Of a stretch of DNA of 64,000 nucleotides, positions 37,301 to 47,521 are shown piece by piece. The position numbers were made by a program, and so were the translations under genes. Where the stretch lies: positions 34,454 through 98,453 of the forward strand of contig ML986764.1 of the NCBI GenBank assembly GCA_010094045.1, written 5' to 3'. Position 1 is the stretch's first letter, and each line of letters starts with the position of its first letter. The notes under the pieces are model-generated. The model made no database searches and was not told the origin of the DNA. It saw only the letters and a list, made by a program, of their open reading frames with translations. Source of the stretch: Lojkania enalia. Lineage: Eukaryota; Ascomycota; Dothideomycetes; Pleosporales.

Positions 37301-37319
37301 TATTCTGATTCGCATCCAT
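31366..37319 (-). CDS. Homeodomain-C2H2-ketosynthase-like-kinase-HET fusion protein
   Basis: Predicted 1876 residues in six exons: 37050-37319, 36649-36992, 36060-36534, 35864-36008, 34041-35812, 31366-33990. Domain order: divergent homeodomain about 184-235 (SAIRHWFGQM); zinc-finger block about 305-412 ending KCGFCPHRFVSRQDRIDHIA; acidic stretch 424-460; further Cys/His clusters about 670-775 (WVCCFCPDHP, FKRHLARFH); ketosynthase-like fragment 1096-1159; Ser/Thr kinase about 1209-1477 with GTGGFSTV, DIKPQNIL, DFG, APE and DIWSLGCVF; HET domain about 1596-1690 (YRYIWLDSLCILQDS, ERLLSRRLL). Homeodomain plus C2H2 is a known fungal regulator type; HET domains act in nonself recognition. The key join, intron 33991-34040, is phase 0 with a CTACTAAC branch site and TTAG acceptor, and no stop separates the halves. 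Two adjacent genes remain the main alternative. The start at 37319 is chosen over an in-frame one at 37454 because upstream sequence looks untranslated. Confidence 0.72.
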
Positions 37320-38500
37320 GAAGCAACGTTGAATGTAGATAAGGATGGGACGTTGTGCCGATTTGAAGGTCGTTACGTCGAATTTAGAATTCGACCCTCT
37401 AGGCTTGGGTGGAATGAGGAGATTGTGAGTCAGGCCTGAGGCCGGGCAGATCATGGTATTAGAACCAGGACTAGTGTAGCCGGTGAGGTAGGGTCGGAGT
37501 CATCCAGTAGCCCTTCGCCAGAGAAGGGCGGAGCGTCAGCCCTAGGCAGCTATTAGCGTGGAACGGGCTGGTGAGTTAGCGAAATTTACGACAGAAACGA
37601 GCGGAACTCGCAAAAGAATGAGCAACGCCAGTTTGCCGGTTTCAAGGGATTTTCGCCTGTTGAAAAATTTATATAGATGAGTATTATGGTTCTAAGAATA
37701 TGAATCCAATAGATACCCTGAAAGGGCACCGTATGCACCGCAGTCCCGGAGGCTTCAGGTACTCCTGCTTCTTAAAATTACGAGTCTACCGTCTCGAGTG
37801 TCGCCCAGAACTGGTGTATTAGCGGAAGGGCGGAGGCTGTGCAGCGCATTACCGATGCTGGTGGCTGTGCGGTTCTCCGCCCGCACATATTGTGGCTATT
37901 GGTATCACTCAGGTCACCTCATGCAAGAAAGTACGACCGCTGGTTGTGTATACTCCTACTGCACATGCCGAGAAATCTTCGATAGGTTATCTAGAATTCT
38001 ATTAAATAAGACAGTCGGTGAGACTAATTGCTGTCCTAAAGGCCCGCATCTGATAGTTTGCAACTATGGAAATCGTTTTCAACAATATAGGGACACTACC
38101 CGCCATAGGCTGATTAGAGAGTCATTAGCACGAAGTGAAAATGTGCATAGGATTGTATAGAAAGAGCAAAAACAATGAGGCCTCCGTAGTGTTCTAAGAA
38201 CCCGAAAACCAGAATTGTAGATAGCATAGCCACTTCGATGTTGCTGATTGAACGTGCAATCGCAACGCAACCCGATAAGTCTCACCCCCAACCTGTAAAC
38301 GGAGGCTAAATGATATGTTGGAAGATCAATAATTACATAATGTTCTACATAGTTGCGCTTTCCGCTGTCGCCTGTGTAGAGTGAAGGGGTATCTGAAAAA
38401 AAAAAAAAAAAAAAAACTGAGTGTAAAGAGAACTCAAAAGGTAAGGCAACCAAGCTTTTGATAAATTTTTGACACATAAAAATTTTACTGTGGAGGAGAA
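37320..38500. other. Intergenic between two minus-strand regulator genes
   Basis: Upstream region of the fusion gene and downstream region of the Zn2Cys6 gene. A 21-base A run lies at 38396-38416. A 120-codon plus-strand frame (37798-38160) has no ATG-led, domain-bearing protein and is not called. Confidence 0.5.
38396..38416. repeat. 21-base poly-A tract
   Basis: An uninterrupted run of 21 A about 100 bases downstream of the stop of the Zn2Cys6 regulator gene. It is probably a mononucleotide microsatellite. Confidence 0.9.
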
Positions 38501-41130
38501 TTAAACTGGGTTTTTCATGAACCAGTCCGAGCTTGCGTCCACCATGTAATTTGTAATATTGAATTCATTGCTTGGTGCTCCTTCATGCAGGTGTATCGAT
38601 CCATCTGCCCCATTGGCAGGCCCATAACTCGTTGGAGTATCCATAGAAACTGGCAAGCGCGGCATATTAAAGAAGTCAAACACGTCAAGGTATTCAAACT
38701 CGTTTGGTCCAGGAGTCCGAGCAGGTGTGACAGACCCAGGCCGAGTCAACGAGTGAAGCTTCGGCTGTCTGGATATAAGGAAGTCCAGATCGAATGCACA
38801 ACGACGCATATCTGCTAATATTTTCACGGTGGAAGGCGTTACTCGGTCTCCGTTGACGCCAGCATGTGTTCGCTGAGATTCCTGATACTCATGAAGAACT
38901 CGAGAGAGTAAATTGGCGTAATTCTTGGCAACCTCCCAGTATTGGCCAATTTCTTGCAATGTGCTGACCAGGAGGTTTACGGATGGATCAACTCGATGAT
39001 CGATAGTTGAGCCATGAACAAGTAGAACCCGCGCCGCGACCCAAAGAGAGAATGCAAATGGCGGGCCAAGCTTGGTTAGGAGCCCATTTTCTCGAATGCA
39101 GCCACAGAGAGCTGTGATGCTCTCAACAGCGTTTAGACACCTCTGGCTAGCGCTGAATGAAGGTGTGAATATCGGTGACCGGTGAGTTGGATACGCCGCT
39201 GACGAGTGCAATCGGATCACAGTTCTATGATGAAGTTAGCTTGGACAGTTGAAATATTGGCAGATCTGAAAGAATCCCGGCCTAGCTTACGTGTGGAATG
39301 CGGCATGTAGCATAACTAGGCCGCTGTTGAGGTTCTTGTTCGTCCCTGGCCCTGAAAAGAGGCGTGCCGAGTTGCCATATTCACTCGGAAGATGGTACTT
39401 CCACTGCTCGATTGCATTATCAAGCTCGCGGTATTCCCCCTGCCATTTCTCTACGTCCGAAAGGGATGTTATGTCCACAGGCTTTTTAAGGAAATTGTGT
39501 ATGCGAGACAATATGCCGAGAATTTCCACGTAGTAGGAAAACGAACCCAAATTTTCTGGCCTATTCATACGGTAGTCCGACCGCGTCGAAGTGTGAAACC
39601 ATCTCGTTTCTGCTGATACATTGCGCGTAAAGAAATCATCCCGACAGGGTAGCCGGCGGTCGATTTCCTTTTCATCCAACGCAAACTCAAAAGCTGTAGC
39701 AACAGTCGCATAGCGATCAAGTACGTAGATCATCCAAAAAAGCCGGCGGCGGCTCTCTTCTTCTATCCAGTCCTTAGGTTCAGGTAATATGGTTGCACGC
39801 AAGGTGTAAATAGACTTGTACTGAGGCTCCACCATTGGCGAGGATGTCTCCATGGACAGACCGAGTTGCACGACCGAACGCGTGATGAGGGCAAGCATAT
39901 TCCACCCAGGCGGTCCATTGGAGCACCCCACGACATCCAAGGAAAGAATGACAAGGGCTTGCAATGACTTGACAGAGCTGTTCTCAATGCCATAGAGCAA
40001 GACTTTTTCTTTTGACATCCGATGATATCGGCCCCTCTTCTCTAGGCTCAGGCGGACGTCAGTTGAGAACTTGAGCGTGGTCGCAACAATGGCGTGTAGG
40101 ATGATGCGATCGGCTTCGTCCAAGCTCGCTTCTCCAAAGAGGGAGTTTAGGGTGGTTTGACGATGCAAGATGGGGCACCACGGGTATATATGCTTGAAGA
40201 ACAGGTCAACGAGGCCGTAGAGGAGGTCGTACGGTGGGAAATCGGTATCGCTGTGTCCGATGGTCCCCTGCCCGAGAGGCCCGTTCATCTGTGGCGGTGC
40301 GAATCGCTCACTGGCATAGGGGGAAGGCGCAACTGGGCCGTAGACGTCCCGCTGCAGCCCACCCAACGGAGGCTGGATCTCGTCGGCCGGCCCGTTGTAG
40401 CCATTGGTCCCGACAGGAGGAGGCGGGGCGGGCGGCCGCTGCTCCGGGATGCCACTGCTGAAGCTGGACTGGATCGGTGCTTGTGGCGGGAAGGCAGCTG
40501 GCTTCTGGATGAAGAGCGCGGTCTCGGGGCGGGGCACGTGCGGTGTGTGGAGGAGGGGAGGGGTCCTGAAGACGGGGGGGTCGTGCGGCGAAGCCACGGA
40601 CGGCGCGAGCTGGCTGTTCGACAGCTGGTTGATCTGGCTCTGCTGCTGGTGGAGCAGGGCCTCGAGCTTGTCTGTTGGTCGTGTCTCCCGTCAGTGTTCC
40701 GTTGGCTACGACAGCGGGTGGAATCTCTCAACTCACCAAGCCGTGCCTCCAGCTCTCGCCCGTAGCCGGCGCGCAGGCCGGGCTTCTTACGCGGCAGATA
40801 GGTGCATGGCGAGTGGTTTTTCAGACACCAGCCGCACGACGGCTGGCCGCGATCGCACTTGACCTTGCGCTGCTTGCACGTCTCGCAGCTCACGGACAGC
40901 GGGCGTTTGCGCTTCGACGAGCCGCTCTGGCTCCTGTTCGCCTCATCCGCGCTCGAACCATCGCCGCTCCAGTTGTCGTGGTCGTGTAGGTGGTCGTCGT
41001 CGGCCGGCGGCGAGTGCTGGGACAGCTTCGCATGGGCGTCTGGACTGACATAGGGCTGGTCGGGGTTATTGGCGCTGGCCGGATCCATGGTAGGCAGCGG
41101 CGCATGGAAATGGGAGCGCGCAACATTCAT
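38501..41130 (-). CDS. Zn2Cys6 transcription factor, candidate L-rhamnose regulator
   Basis: Predicted 832 residues in three exons (40737-41130, 39291-40671, 38501-39224). A binuclear zinc cluster with the spacing C-x2-C-x6-C-x6-C-x2-C-x6-C starts CETCKQRKVKCDRGQP at about residues 82-109, followed by the linker KKPGLRAGYGRELEARL and a short coiled coil (LLHQQQSQINQL) for dimerisation. After a proline-rich stretch comes the fungal-specific middle homology region, with DLFFKHIYPWCPILHR and EEESRRRLFWMIYVLDRYAT. The third exon starts TTVIRLHSSAAYP, completing HAAFHT across a 66-base intron. The gene is divergent from L-rhamnonate dehydratase with 468 bases between start codons; yeasts and Aspergilli have Zn2Cys6 regulators of rhamnose catabolism (TRC1, RhaR), so that role is inferred from position. 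A second ATG at 41088 is a possible start. Confidence 0.88.
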
Positions 41131-41598
41131 CGCAAGAGCATTAACCCGAGGACGAGCGCGACGTTCCCCGCTGTCGGGTGGGAGCTTTTGCCGCCGCCGC
41201 CGAGCTACCCCAGGCCGTTGTTCTGCTCGTTCGCCCGGCCGTCAACGCCCCCTCACTGGCTGCCGCTGCTTACCAAGCCTCCTGTTGCTTGCCCTCATAG
41301 GCGCGAAAACCACCTACTCTGCCTCGTGTGCTAGCCACGGATGGTCAGCCTCACTGCAATCCTCACAACTACCAACGGCTCCACACGCTCCGCGCAAGTC
41401 ACCATGGTCCGTCTCTTCGGCATAGCAATCGCTGCGAGATCGACCGAGGAGCCATCTGACGGCGCTTTTAGTCTACTTGACGACGCAACTCGTGCGCCGC
41501 ATATTTAACATTCCGTGCTCCTCCTCACCACTCTGCCTCATGACCACACCATCTGTGCCCTTTCCCCCGCCTTCTTTCTAATTGGCATCCCGCTCACT
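41131..41598. promoter_or_regulatory. Shared divergent promoter of regulator and rhamnonate dehydratase genes
   Basis: The 468 bases between the two start codons must hold both promoters. An AT-rich TATTTAA-like element at 41501-41510 lies 90-100 bases before the dehydratase ATG. The half next to the regulator is GC-rich with several CGG/CCG triplets, the half-site type bound by Zn2Cys6 proteins, and GCGGGG on the minus strand at 41166-41171 fits the CreA consensus SYGGRG. Such short motifs are frequent by chance in GC-rich DNA, so only the arrangement is certain. Confidence 0.5.
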
Positions 41599-43083
41599 AT
41601 GCCTGATGCCACTGCCTCCTCTACTGCATCGCGAACCTTTCCAACTATTCAGCATGTTCGCACCTTCGTCACTCAAGGGCCCGGTTCCGGCGGAGATTAT
41701 CACAACGTGCACGGCGGCCATTGGTTGATAGACTCGAAGATTTCCACGCCCATGTCGCAGTATGAGCAGTATAGGAAATCACGAACGAGCTGGGGCATAA
41801 ATGTCTTGGGGTCCTTTTGCGTCGAGATCGAAGCTTCCGATGGCTCCAAAGGATTTGCAACCGGTTTCGGGGGACCGCCAGCGTGTTGGCTGGTTGCAGA
41901 ACACTTCGAGAGGTTTCTAATAGGCCAAGGTAAGCTCCGTCTCATGTATGCTGTCTCGAGGACCACCTTCCGCCGAACGTATTTTTATGTTCCGCTTCAC
42001 GTTGTAACGGTTACAAAGTTTGCTGTATTTTTGTTTCAGTAATGCCTCACAATTCCTTGAATAATGGAGAGTTCTAGAGAGCAGATGCTTTTGCTAATAC
42101 CACCCCCAGATCCTCGAGATACAAACTATTTGTTTGAGCAAATGTACCGCGCCTCAATGTTTTATGGACGGAAGGGGCTTCCAGTCGCCGTCATTTCCGT
42201 GATCGATCTTGCAATCTGGGATCTCTTGGGCAAGGTTCGGAATGAACCAGTTTACAAAATGATTGGCGGTGCAACCCGACAGAGGCTAGATTTCTACTGC
42301 ACCGGGCCGGAACCGGCAGCAGCGAAGGCCATGGGTTTCTTCGGTGCAAAGGTTCCTCTACCTTACGGCCCAGGAGAGGGTGCAGAGGGCCTGAAGAAAA
42401 ACGTTGAATTCCTCCGGAAACACCGTGAGAGCGTCGGACCAGACTTTCCTTTGATGGTCGATTGCTATATGAGTCTGAACGTTCCCTACACAATCGAGGT
42501 AGTCAAGGCGTGCGAGGACCTCAACCTTAACTGGTGGGAAGAGTGCCTATCGCCTGATGACACAGAAGGGTTTGAACTGATCAAGCGGGCCCACCCGAGA
42601 ATGAAATTCACCACGGGCGAGCACGAGTACTCCAGGTATGGATTTCGGAAATTGATTGAGAGGCGCAATTTGGACATTGTCCAGCCCGATGTCATGTGGG
42701 TGGGTGGAATGACCGAGCTGCTCAAGGTCTCGTCTATGGCAGCGGCATATGATATTCCCGTTGTTCCCCATGCCAGTGGGCCGTATTCGTATCATTTCGT
42801 GGTCAGCCAAGCGAACTCTCCTTTCCAAGAATATCTTGCAAACTCTCCAGACGGCAAGTCCGTACTGCCCGTGTTTGGAGACTTGTTCCTCAACGAGCCC
42901 ATCCCAACCAACGGGTGTCTGGACGTATCTGAATTAGACAAACCTGGATTTGGTCTCGAGCTAAATCCCAATGCACGATTGATCGATGCCACACGTATCC
43001 TCAACCCAGCGCCGGTCAAGCCCCTGAAAGTTGAGGAGGTTGAGGCCAATGGCGTGCAGGTCAACGGCAATGCTTCTTGCTGA
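41599..43083 (+). CDS. LRA3: L-rhamnonate dehydratase (enolase superfamily)
   Basis: Predicted 434 residues in two exons (41599-41929, 42110-43083). It dehydrates L-rhamnonate to 2-keto-3-deoxy-L-rhamnonate, third step of the fungal non-phosphorylated rhamnose pathway. The protein follows bacterial RhmD closely: IQHVRTFVT, GGDYHNVHGGHWLIDSKIS, SWGINVLGSFCVEIEA, VISVIDLAIWDLLGKV and the lid motif. Expected metal ligands are Asp228 (MVDCYMS), Glu255 (WWEECLSP) and Glu281 (TTGEHEY); the His-Asp dyad is Asp304 (VQPDVMWVGG) and His331 (VVPHASGPYSYHF). The 180-base intron is the longest clear intron in the window; reading through it meets stops, while joining G at 41929 to AT at 42110 restores GQDPRDTNYLFEQM. 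The partner regulator is divergent from it. The other LRA genes are not in this window. Confidence 0.93.
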
Positions 43084-43662
43084 GATTCATTGCATTCCCT
43101 TCAATTTTTCAGTGGCGTAGCCTTCCTTCAGGTGTTGAGGATCTCTTGTAGTTGCTACGTCGTCACCCGGCGGTTCCGTCGGACTGGTTTGGCCCCTGGT
43201 CTCGCATCATCGGCTGTTGTCCAGACAGATCTAGCGCATTGCATACTGTTGATGCATTTTGGCGGCTGCAATTTGACGAGCGTTTTCATAGAAACACTGT
43301 TACATATACTGTCGTCTATGACCCAATACAATAGCCTCGTGCGAGACCACCCCTCCCCATGTTGACTATATTTAGTGCTGGATCTGCAGCCGCTGACAGA
43401 ATCTAGTGAGGCCAACCGCTCGTTGCCCCGTGCTCTCGGCGCGCCGCAGGAACCAGGACTGGTGCGGAGTGGGGCACCGTGGCTGTTCGCGCAGCCCAGC
43501 TGAGGTTCTGGCTTTGTTTTAAAAGCTCAGGCGGAGAGCAAACTCTGGCCTAGCCTTTCCCTTCTACTACACCATTGCAACGATTGTACGTTTTTCAATT
43601 GAGCCAGTTGCCTTTCTCCCAACAGCCATCCTCCGTTAGCACCGACTTACCCCGCTTTCGTA
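43084..43662. other. Intergenic, upstream of UAP1
   Basis: Terminator region of the dehydratase gene and promoter of UAP1. A CT-rich segment (about 43555-43650) precedes the UAP1 start, as expected for a fungal promoter. No gene is supported. Confidence 0.55.
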
Positions 43663-45302
43663 ATGGCCGCCATCAAAGACACCATCAACAGTGCCCTGGA
43701 GAAGCTGCACCTCACCGGTCAGCAGGATACTCTGGCCCGGGAGCCCACTGACGAACAACTCAGCGAGCTTAAATCAAAGTATGAAAAGGGAGGCCAAGAG
43801 CAAGTGTTTGCCTTCTATGACAACCTCTCGACGGCGGAGAAGGCTTCCCTGTTTGAGCAGCTCTCTGGCTTTGACGTTGACTACATCAACCAGATCACCG
43901 AGAAAGCACTACACCCTGCGAAACAAGAGTCCGCCAAATCGACCATCGAGCCGCTCCCCGACAATGCTACGTCGTCGGTCCTCGACTCGAAGGAGGATGA
44001 TCTACAGAAGTGGTACGATAGCGGGCTAGAGCTGATCGCTGAGAACGAGGTGGCCGTGGTGCTGATGGCAGGCGGCCAGGGTACACGATTGGGAAGCTCC
44101 GCCCCCAAGGGCTGCTTCGACATTGGCCTTCCCAGCAAGAAGTCTCTCTTCCAGCTCCAGGGCGAGAGGATCGCAAAAGCTGAGCAGCTCGCCAAGAAAA
44201 CCTATGGCAAGAAGAGTGTCACCGTTCCCTGGTATGTTATGACCAGCGGACCGACTCGTGGGCCCACAGAGAAGTTCTTCGAAGAGAACAATTACTTCGG
44301 ACTCGAAAGGGAGAACGTGACCATCTTCGAGCAGGGTGTGCTTCCTTGCATCTCGAATGAGGGCAGGATCCTACTTGAGAGCAAATCAAAGGTCCGTGTA
44401 GTAGTCTTGGTGATACTGTTTTCTTCATTTCCTTACGATTTTATAGGTCGCTGTTGCACCTGATGGCAACGGTGGTCTCTACCAAGCCCTTATCCAGTCT
44501 GGCGTTGTAGCGGACATGGGGAAGCGAGGCATCAAACATATCCACGCATACTGTGTCGACAACTGCCTGGTCAAGGTTGCAGACCCTACCTTCATCGGTT
44601 TCTCGGCTTCAAAGAACGTCGACATTGCGACAAAGGTTGTCAGGAAACGAAACGCTAAGGAGTCGGTGGGACTCATCCTACAAAAGAACGGCCGACCAGA
44701 CGTAGTGGAATACTCCGAGATCGATACCGCAGATGCGGAAGCAAAGGACCCCAAGAACCCAGAGCTCTTGAAATTCCGTGCTGCTAACATCGTCAACCAC
44801 TACTACTCATATAGCTTCCTCGAGAGCATCCCTGAATGGGCGAGGAAGTTACCTCACCATGTCGCCCGCAAGAAGATCCCATATGTCAATACCGATAACG
44901 GCGAGACCATTAAACCAGAGAAGCCCAATGGTATCAAGCTAGAGCAGTTCGTCTTCGATTGCTTCCCCTTCCTTACTCTCGACAAGTTTGCTTGCATGGA
45001 AGTCAAGCGCGAGGATGAATTTTCCCCATTGAAGAATGCTCGAGGTACCGGAGAAGATGACCCAGACACCAGTAAGAAGGATATTATGATGCAGGGAAAG
45101 AAGTGGGTAGAAGCCGCAGGGGCTGTGGTCGTTAGCGAGTCCGATGACGATGGAGTGGAAGTTTCGCCATTCATCTCATATGTGAGTTCCCCTATCCTTA
45201 GCGACCGGCTCTTTGCTGATAGATATGTAGGGAGGCGAAGGCCTTGAGTTCCTCAAGGACCGAACCATCAAGGCGCCTGCAGTTATCGAGAAGGAGGACT
45301 AA
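43663..45302 (+). CDS. UAP1: UDP-N-acetylglucosamine pyrophosphorylase
   Basis: Predicted 511 residues in three exons (43663-44391, 44447-45181, 45231-45302). It makes UDP-GlcNAc from UTP and GlcNAc-1-phosphate in the cytosol, the last step before chitin, N-glycan and GPI synthesis. The nucleotide-binding loop [11 protein letters not shown] lies at residues 134-144, followed by [13 protein letters not shown]; later landmarks are [44 protein letters not shown] and [14 protein letters not shown]. Length matches yeast Qri1 and human UAP1. The final exon has only 24 codons and is required: reading on past 45181 meets unrelated sequence, while splicing to [20 protein letters not shown] gives the usual family end. 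The first intron has a less common GTCCGT donor. Confidence 0.95.
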
Positions 45303-45390
45303 ATATTGACGAAGCTTACGACTTCCCTTGGTATCTTACAAAAACCGCCCTGGATGTGAACTATAGAATTATGAATGAAACCACATGAGC

Positions 45391-45705
45391 TCAATATCTA
45401 CTCTTCCTAGCCGCTTTTTTGTAGTCACGTCTCCCTTCGTCATAGTGCACTCCGGCATAAACGTCAGTTATACATGAAAGAGCAGGGGTTGTCACGTCTT
45501 TATGCAGGAACCCACGTTGCCCGTGTTCCTCCAAATCTAACATCATCCGGGCCGAGCCAGCAATCTGCCAAGGCAGATACCCACATGCTACCGAAAAGAA
45601 ATGTGAATATCTGCGTCTTTCCTTATATATGATGAAGGGTTGGCTTAGGTGCCTCCATATCTGGAGGATATTGCGTCCGAAAATGGATGCCTCTAAGCCG
45701 GCCAT
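45391..45705 (-). CDS. Possible small protein of unknown function
   Basis: An uninterrupted 104-codon frame with its own ATG, convergent with UAP1 and starting about 400 bases past the UAP1 stop. The composition is protein-like with balanced charge (IIYKERRRYSHFF, HYDEGRRDYKKAARKSRY), with no signal peptide or membrane segment. I do not recognise it. It could be a chance frame or overlap the UAP1 3' untranslated region on the opposite strand. Confidence 0.28.
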   Translation of the reverse strand: MAGLEASIFGRNILQIWRHLSQPFIIYKERRRYSHFFSVACGYLPWQIAGSARMMLDLEEHGQRGFLHKDVTTPALSCITDVYAGVHYDEGRRDYKKAARKSRY

Positions 45706-46857
45706 TTCGCGAGTCTGGAAATCTTAACTCCGTAGTCGATCCATGTTCATTACATAACTGTTAACTATAAGAAGCTTACCACATCCTAGTTTTATTTTAT
45801 CCGCCACATCTCAACCCTCACCACCATTCTCTACCAGCTCTCTCTCGTGCACAGTGCATATTGCCCTGTTATACTATTCCCCAACGTCAGCGCTGTGGCA
45901 AATGTACCCGCACAATGCTCCTAGCCTGCACTATACTGATGAGAACTTTTACAGGCGTCTTTTCCCATCTTAGATGGATTAACCTCCTCGTTTCATTCAG
46001 AATCTTCGATTCTATCACCATGGTCTTTCAACAACCTCGAGAACAGCGCGCTGAAGCTCAATCTCTCCACATCTTTGCTCCAGAATCGATAGGAAAGGCC
46101 GTGTCACACAGAATACCACGAGCGCTTCTCTTAGATCAACAGATGGTATCACGAATTGCAGCCTTCAGCTAAATAAGGGCTCATCGCAGATTGACACTCA
46201 GGCAGCCCACTTCACTGCTGCAGCGGGTACACCTAACCTAGTTGCTATACGAGCTAATTGCGATTTCCTAATCTTGGCTTGCAATATCCACATTCCACTC
46301 GAACCGCCCCCTCCCCTTTTCGAAAGCTCACAACTAGCTACAGCAGATTATTTCTGTAGAATTATAACAATATTTGTTGCGTGTAGGACCTTTTCAGCTA
46401 CTGAAAGTCAAAGTACCCCTCATTTGTCTTGCCACACAGGGCGTCTCGCTACGTAGGGATGCACGTTAGTCCGCGCGTGATGTTCCTAGGAACCTTATGA
46501 GATTACATAAGATGGTCCGTGACACGTGGTCCCGTGACACAGGACGTTCACGTGCTTGGGAGGTTGTTCCGGGGATCCTAAAGTTCCTAGGCCCCAGTTT
46601 GGAAGCAGGTCGATATAGCATTATTGGTAACTCTTAGGTACGTCTTGCCATAAAAGCCATCACAATCTTAGCATTCAAGACATTAGGCTCACCGAAAACC
46701 AAATTGAGCAGGTTTGCTCATACACTCACGGGCCTTTGCAAGGCAGAGTGAAGCGAGGATAAAATCCCTCTGAACCCATCGCAATTCATCATCGAGATTC
46801 AATTCCTAGGCATTGATAAATTTGCCAGTTACGCCCTATCTTGATTTCCCTTCCAAA
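45706..46857. other. Intergenic, upstream of a small secreted protein gene
   Basis: No gene is supported. A 103-codon plus-strand frame (45861-46172) has no domain. The last 150 bases form the upstream region of the cysteine-rich protein at 46858. Confidence 0.5.
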
Positions 46858-47172
46858 ATGCATACATCTGGGCTACTTCTGTCCCTCCTAAGTCTCTCAG
46901 CTTCTGTTGCTACCGCATATAATTGTAAGAGAGTCTCAAACCCGGGACTATACTGCGGTTACTGCCCCGAAGTCCTCGGGATTCATCCATCATCGAAGAA
47001 CTAGGAGCATGAATACGAATGCAGCAAAATTGAGGGATGTACCGGCTATGGGTATAGCCGCCGATACACAAACGAGGACTCGGGATATTATTGCAGTGGT
47101 TATGGTAATTGGACATCATGTAGAGGGGTCAATGCGGAGGCTGGAGAGACAATAAGTCTTGCGTATTCTTAA
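46858..47172 (+). pseudogene. Small secreted cysteine-rich protein interrupted by an in-frame TAG
   Basis: The frame starts with a clear signal peptide (MHTSGLLLSLLSLSASVATA, cleavage after residue 20) and three cysteines (YNCKRVSNPGLYCGYCPE), then meets TAG at 47002-47004 after 48 codons. The same frame stays open for 55 more codons, to TAA at 47170-47172, and contains four more cysteines in a coherent Cys/Gly/Tyr-rich stretch (YECSKIEGCTGYGYSRR, GYYCSGYGNWTSCRG). So the ancestral product was probably about 104 residues with seven cysteines, resembling effector-like or antimicrobial-like secreted proteins. A CAG-to-TAG change would explain the stop. I tested a possible GTAAGA donor at 46924; splicing it to the CTAG at 47001-47004 puts a stop at the junction, so an intron does not rescue it. 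Its function is unknown. Confidence 0.6.
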
Positions 47173-47521
47173 AAGGAACTGAAAGGAACGCTACTGAGCT
47201 AGGTTTAAGTGAGAATGGAGGGTCAAAATGTTCGAGAGTCATATTAAGACCGAACTAATATGGTTTGAGGGTAAAGTTCCGGTTTATAGGCAAGATATCA
47301 AACTACTTTGAGCCAGTATCAGTCCAAGGGGCGTACAGTCAGTCCTTCCCTAGAGTCTCCATACATAGCTCTTAGACAATAATTGAATTATATATCACTC
47401 GCACACTACCAGCGGCGAATTTCCAAATTGGCAGGCAATCCTTGAGTAGGAAGGCTAGGAGGATAAGCGGAAAGCTTCTTCGGCGCCAAAACCCCCCATC
47501 CAACAGTACCACCCCTTTTCC
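47173..47521. other. Intergenic between two small secreted protein genes
   Basis: About 350 bases lie between the 3' ends of the two convergent genes. No gene or clear repeat is seen. Confidence 0.6.

Noticed and set aside
37320..37454. In-frame upstream start for the fusion protein
   Set aside because: The extra 45 residues look like untranslated sequence; the ATG at 37319 begins a more protein-like stretch. It cannot be fully excluded.
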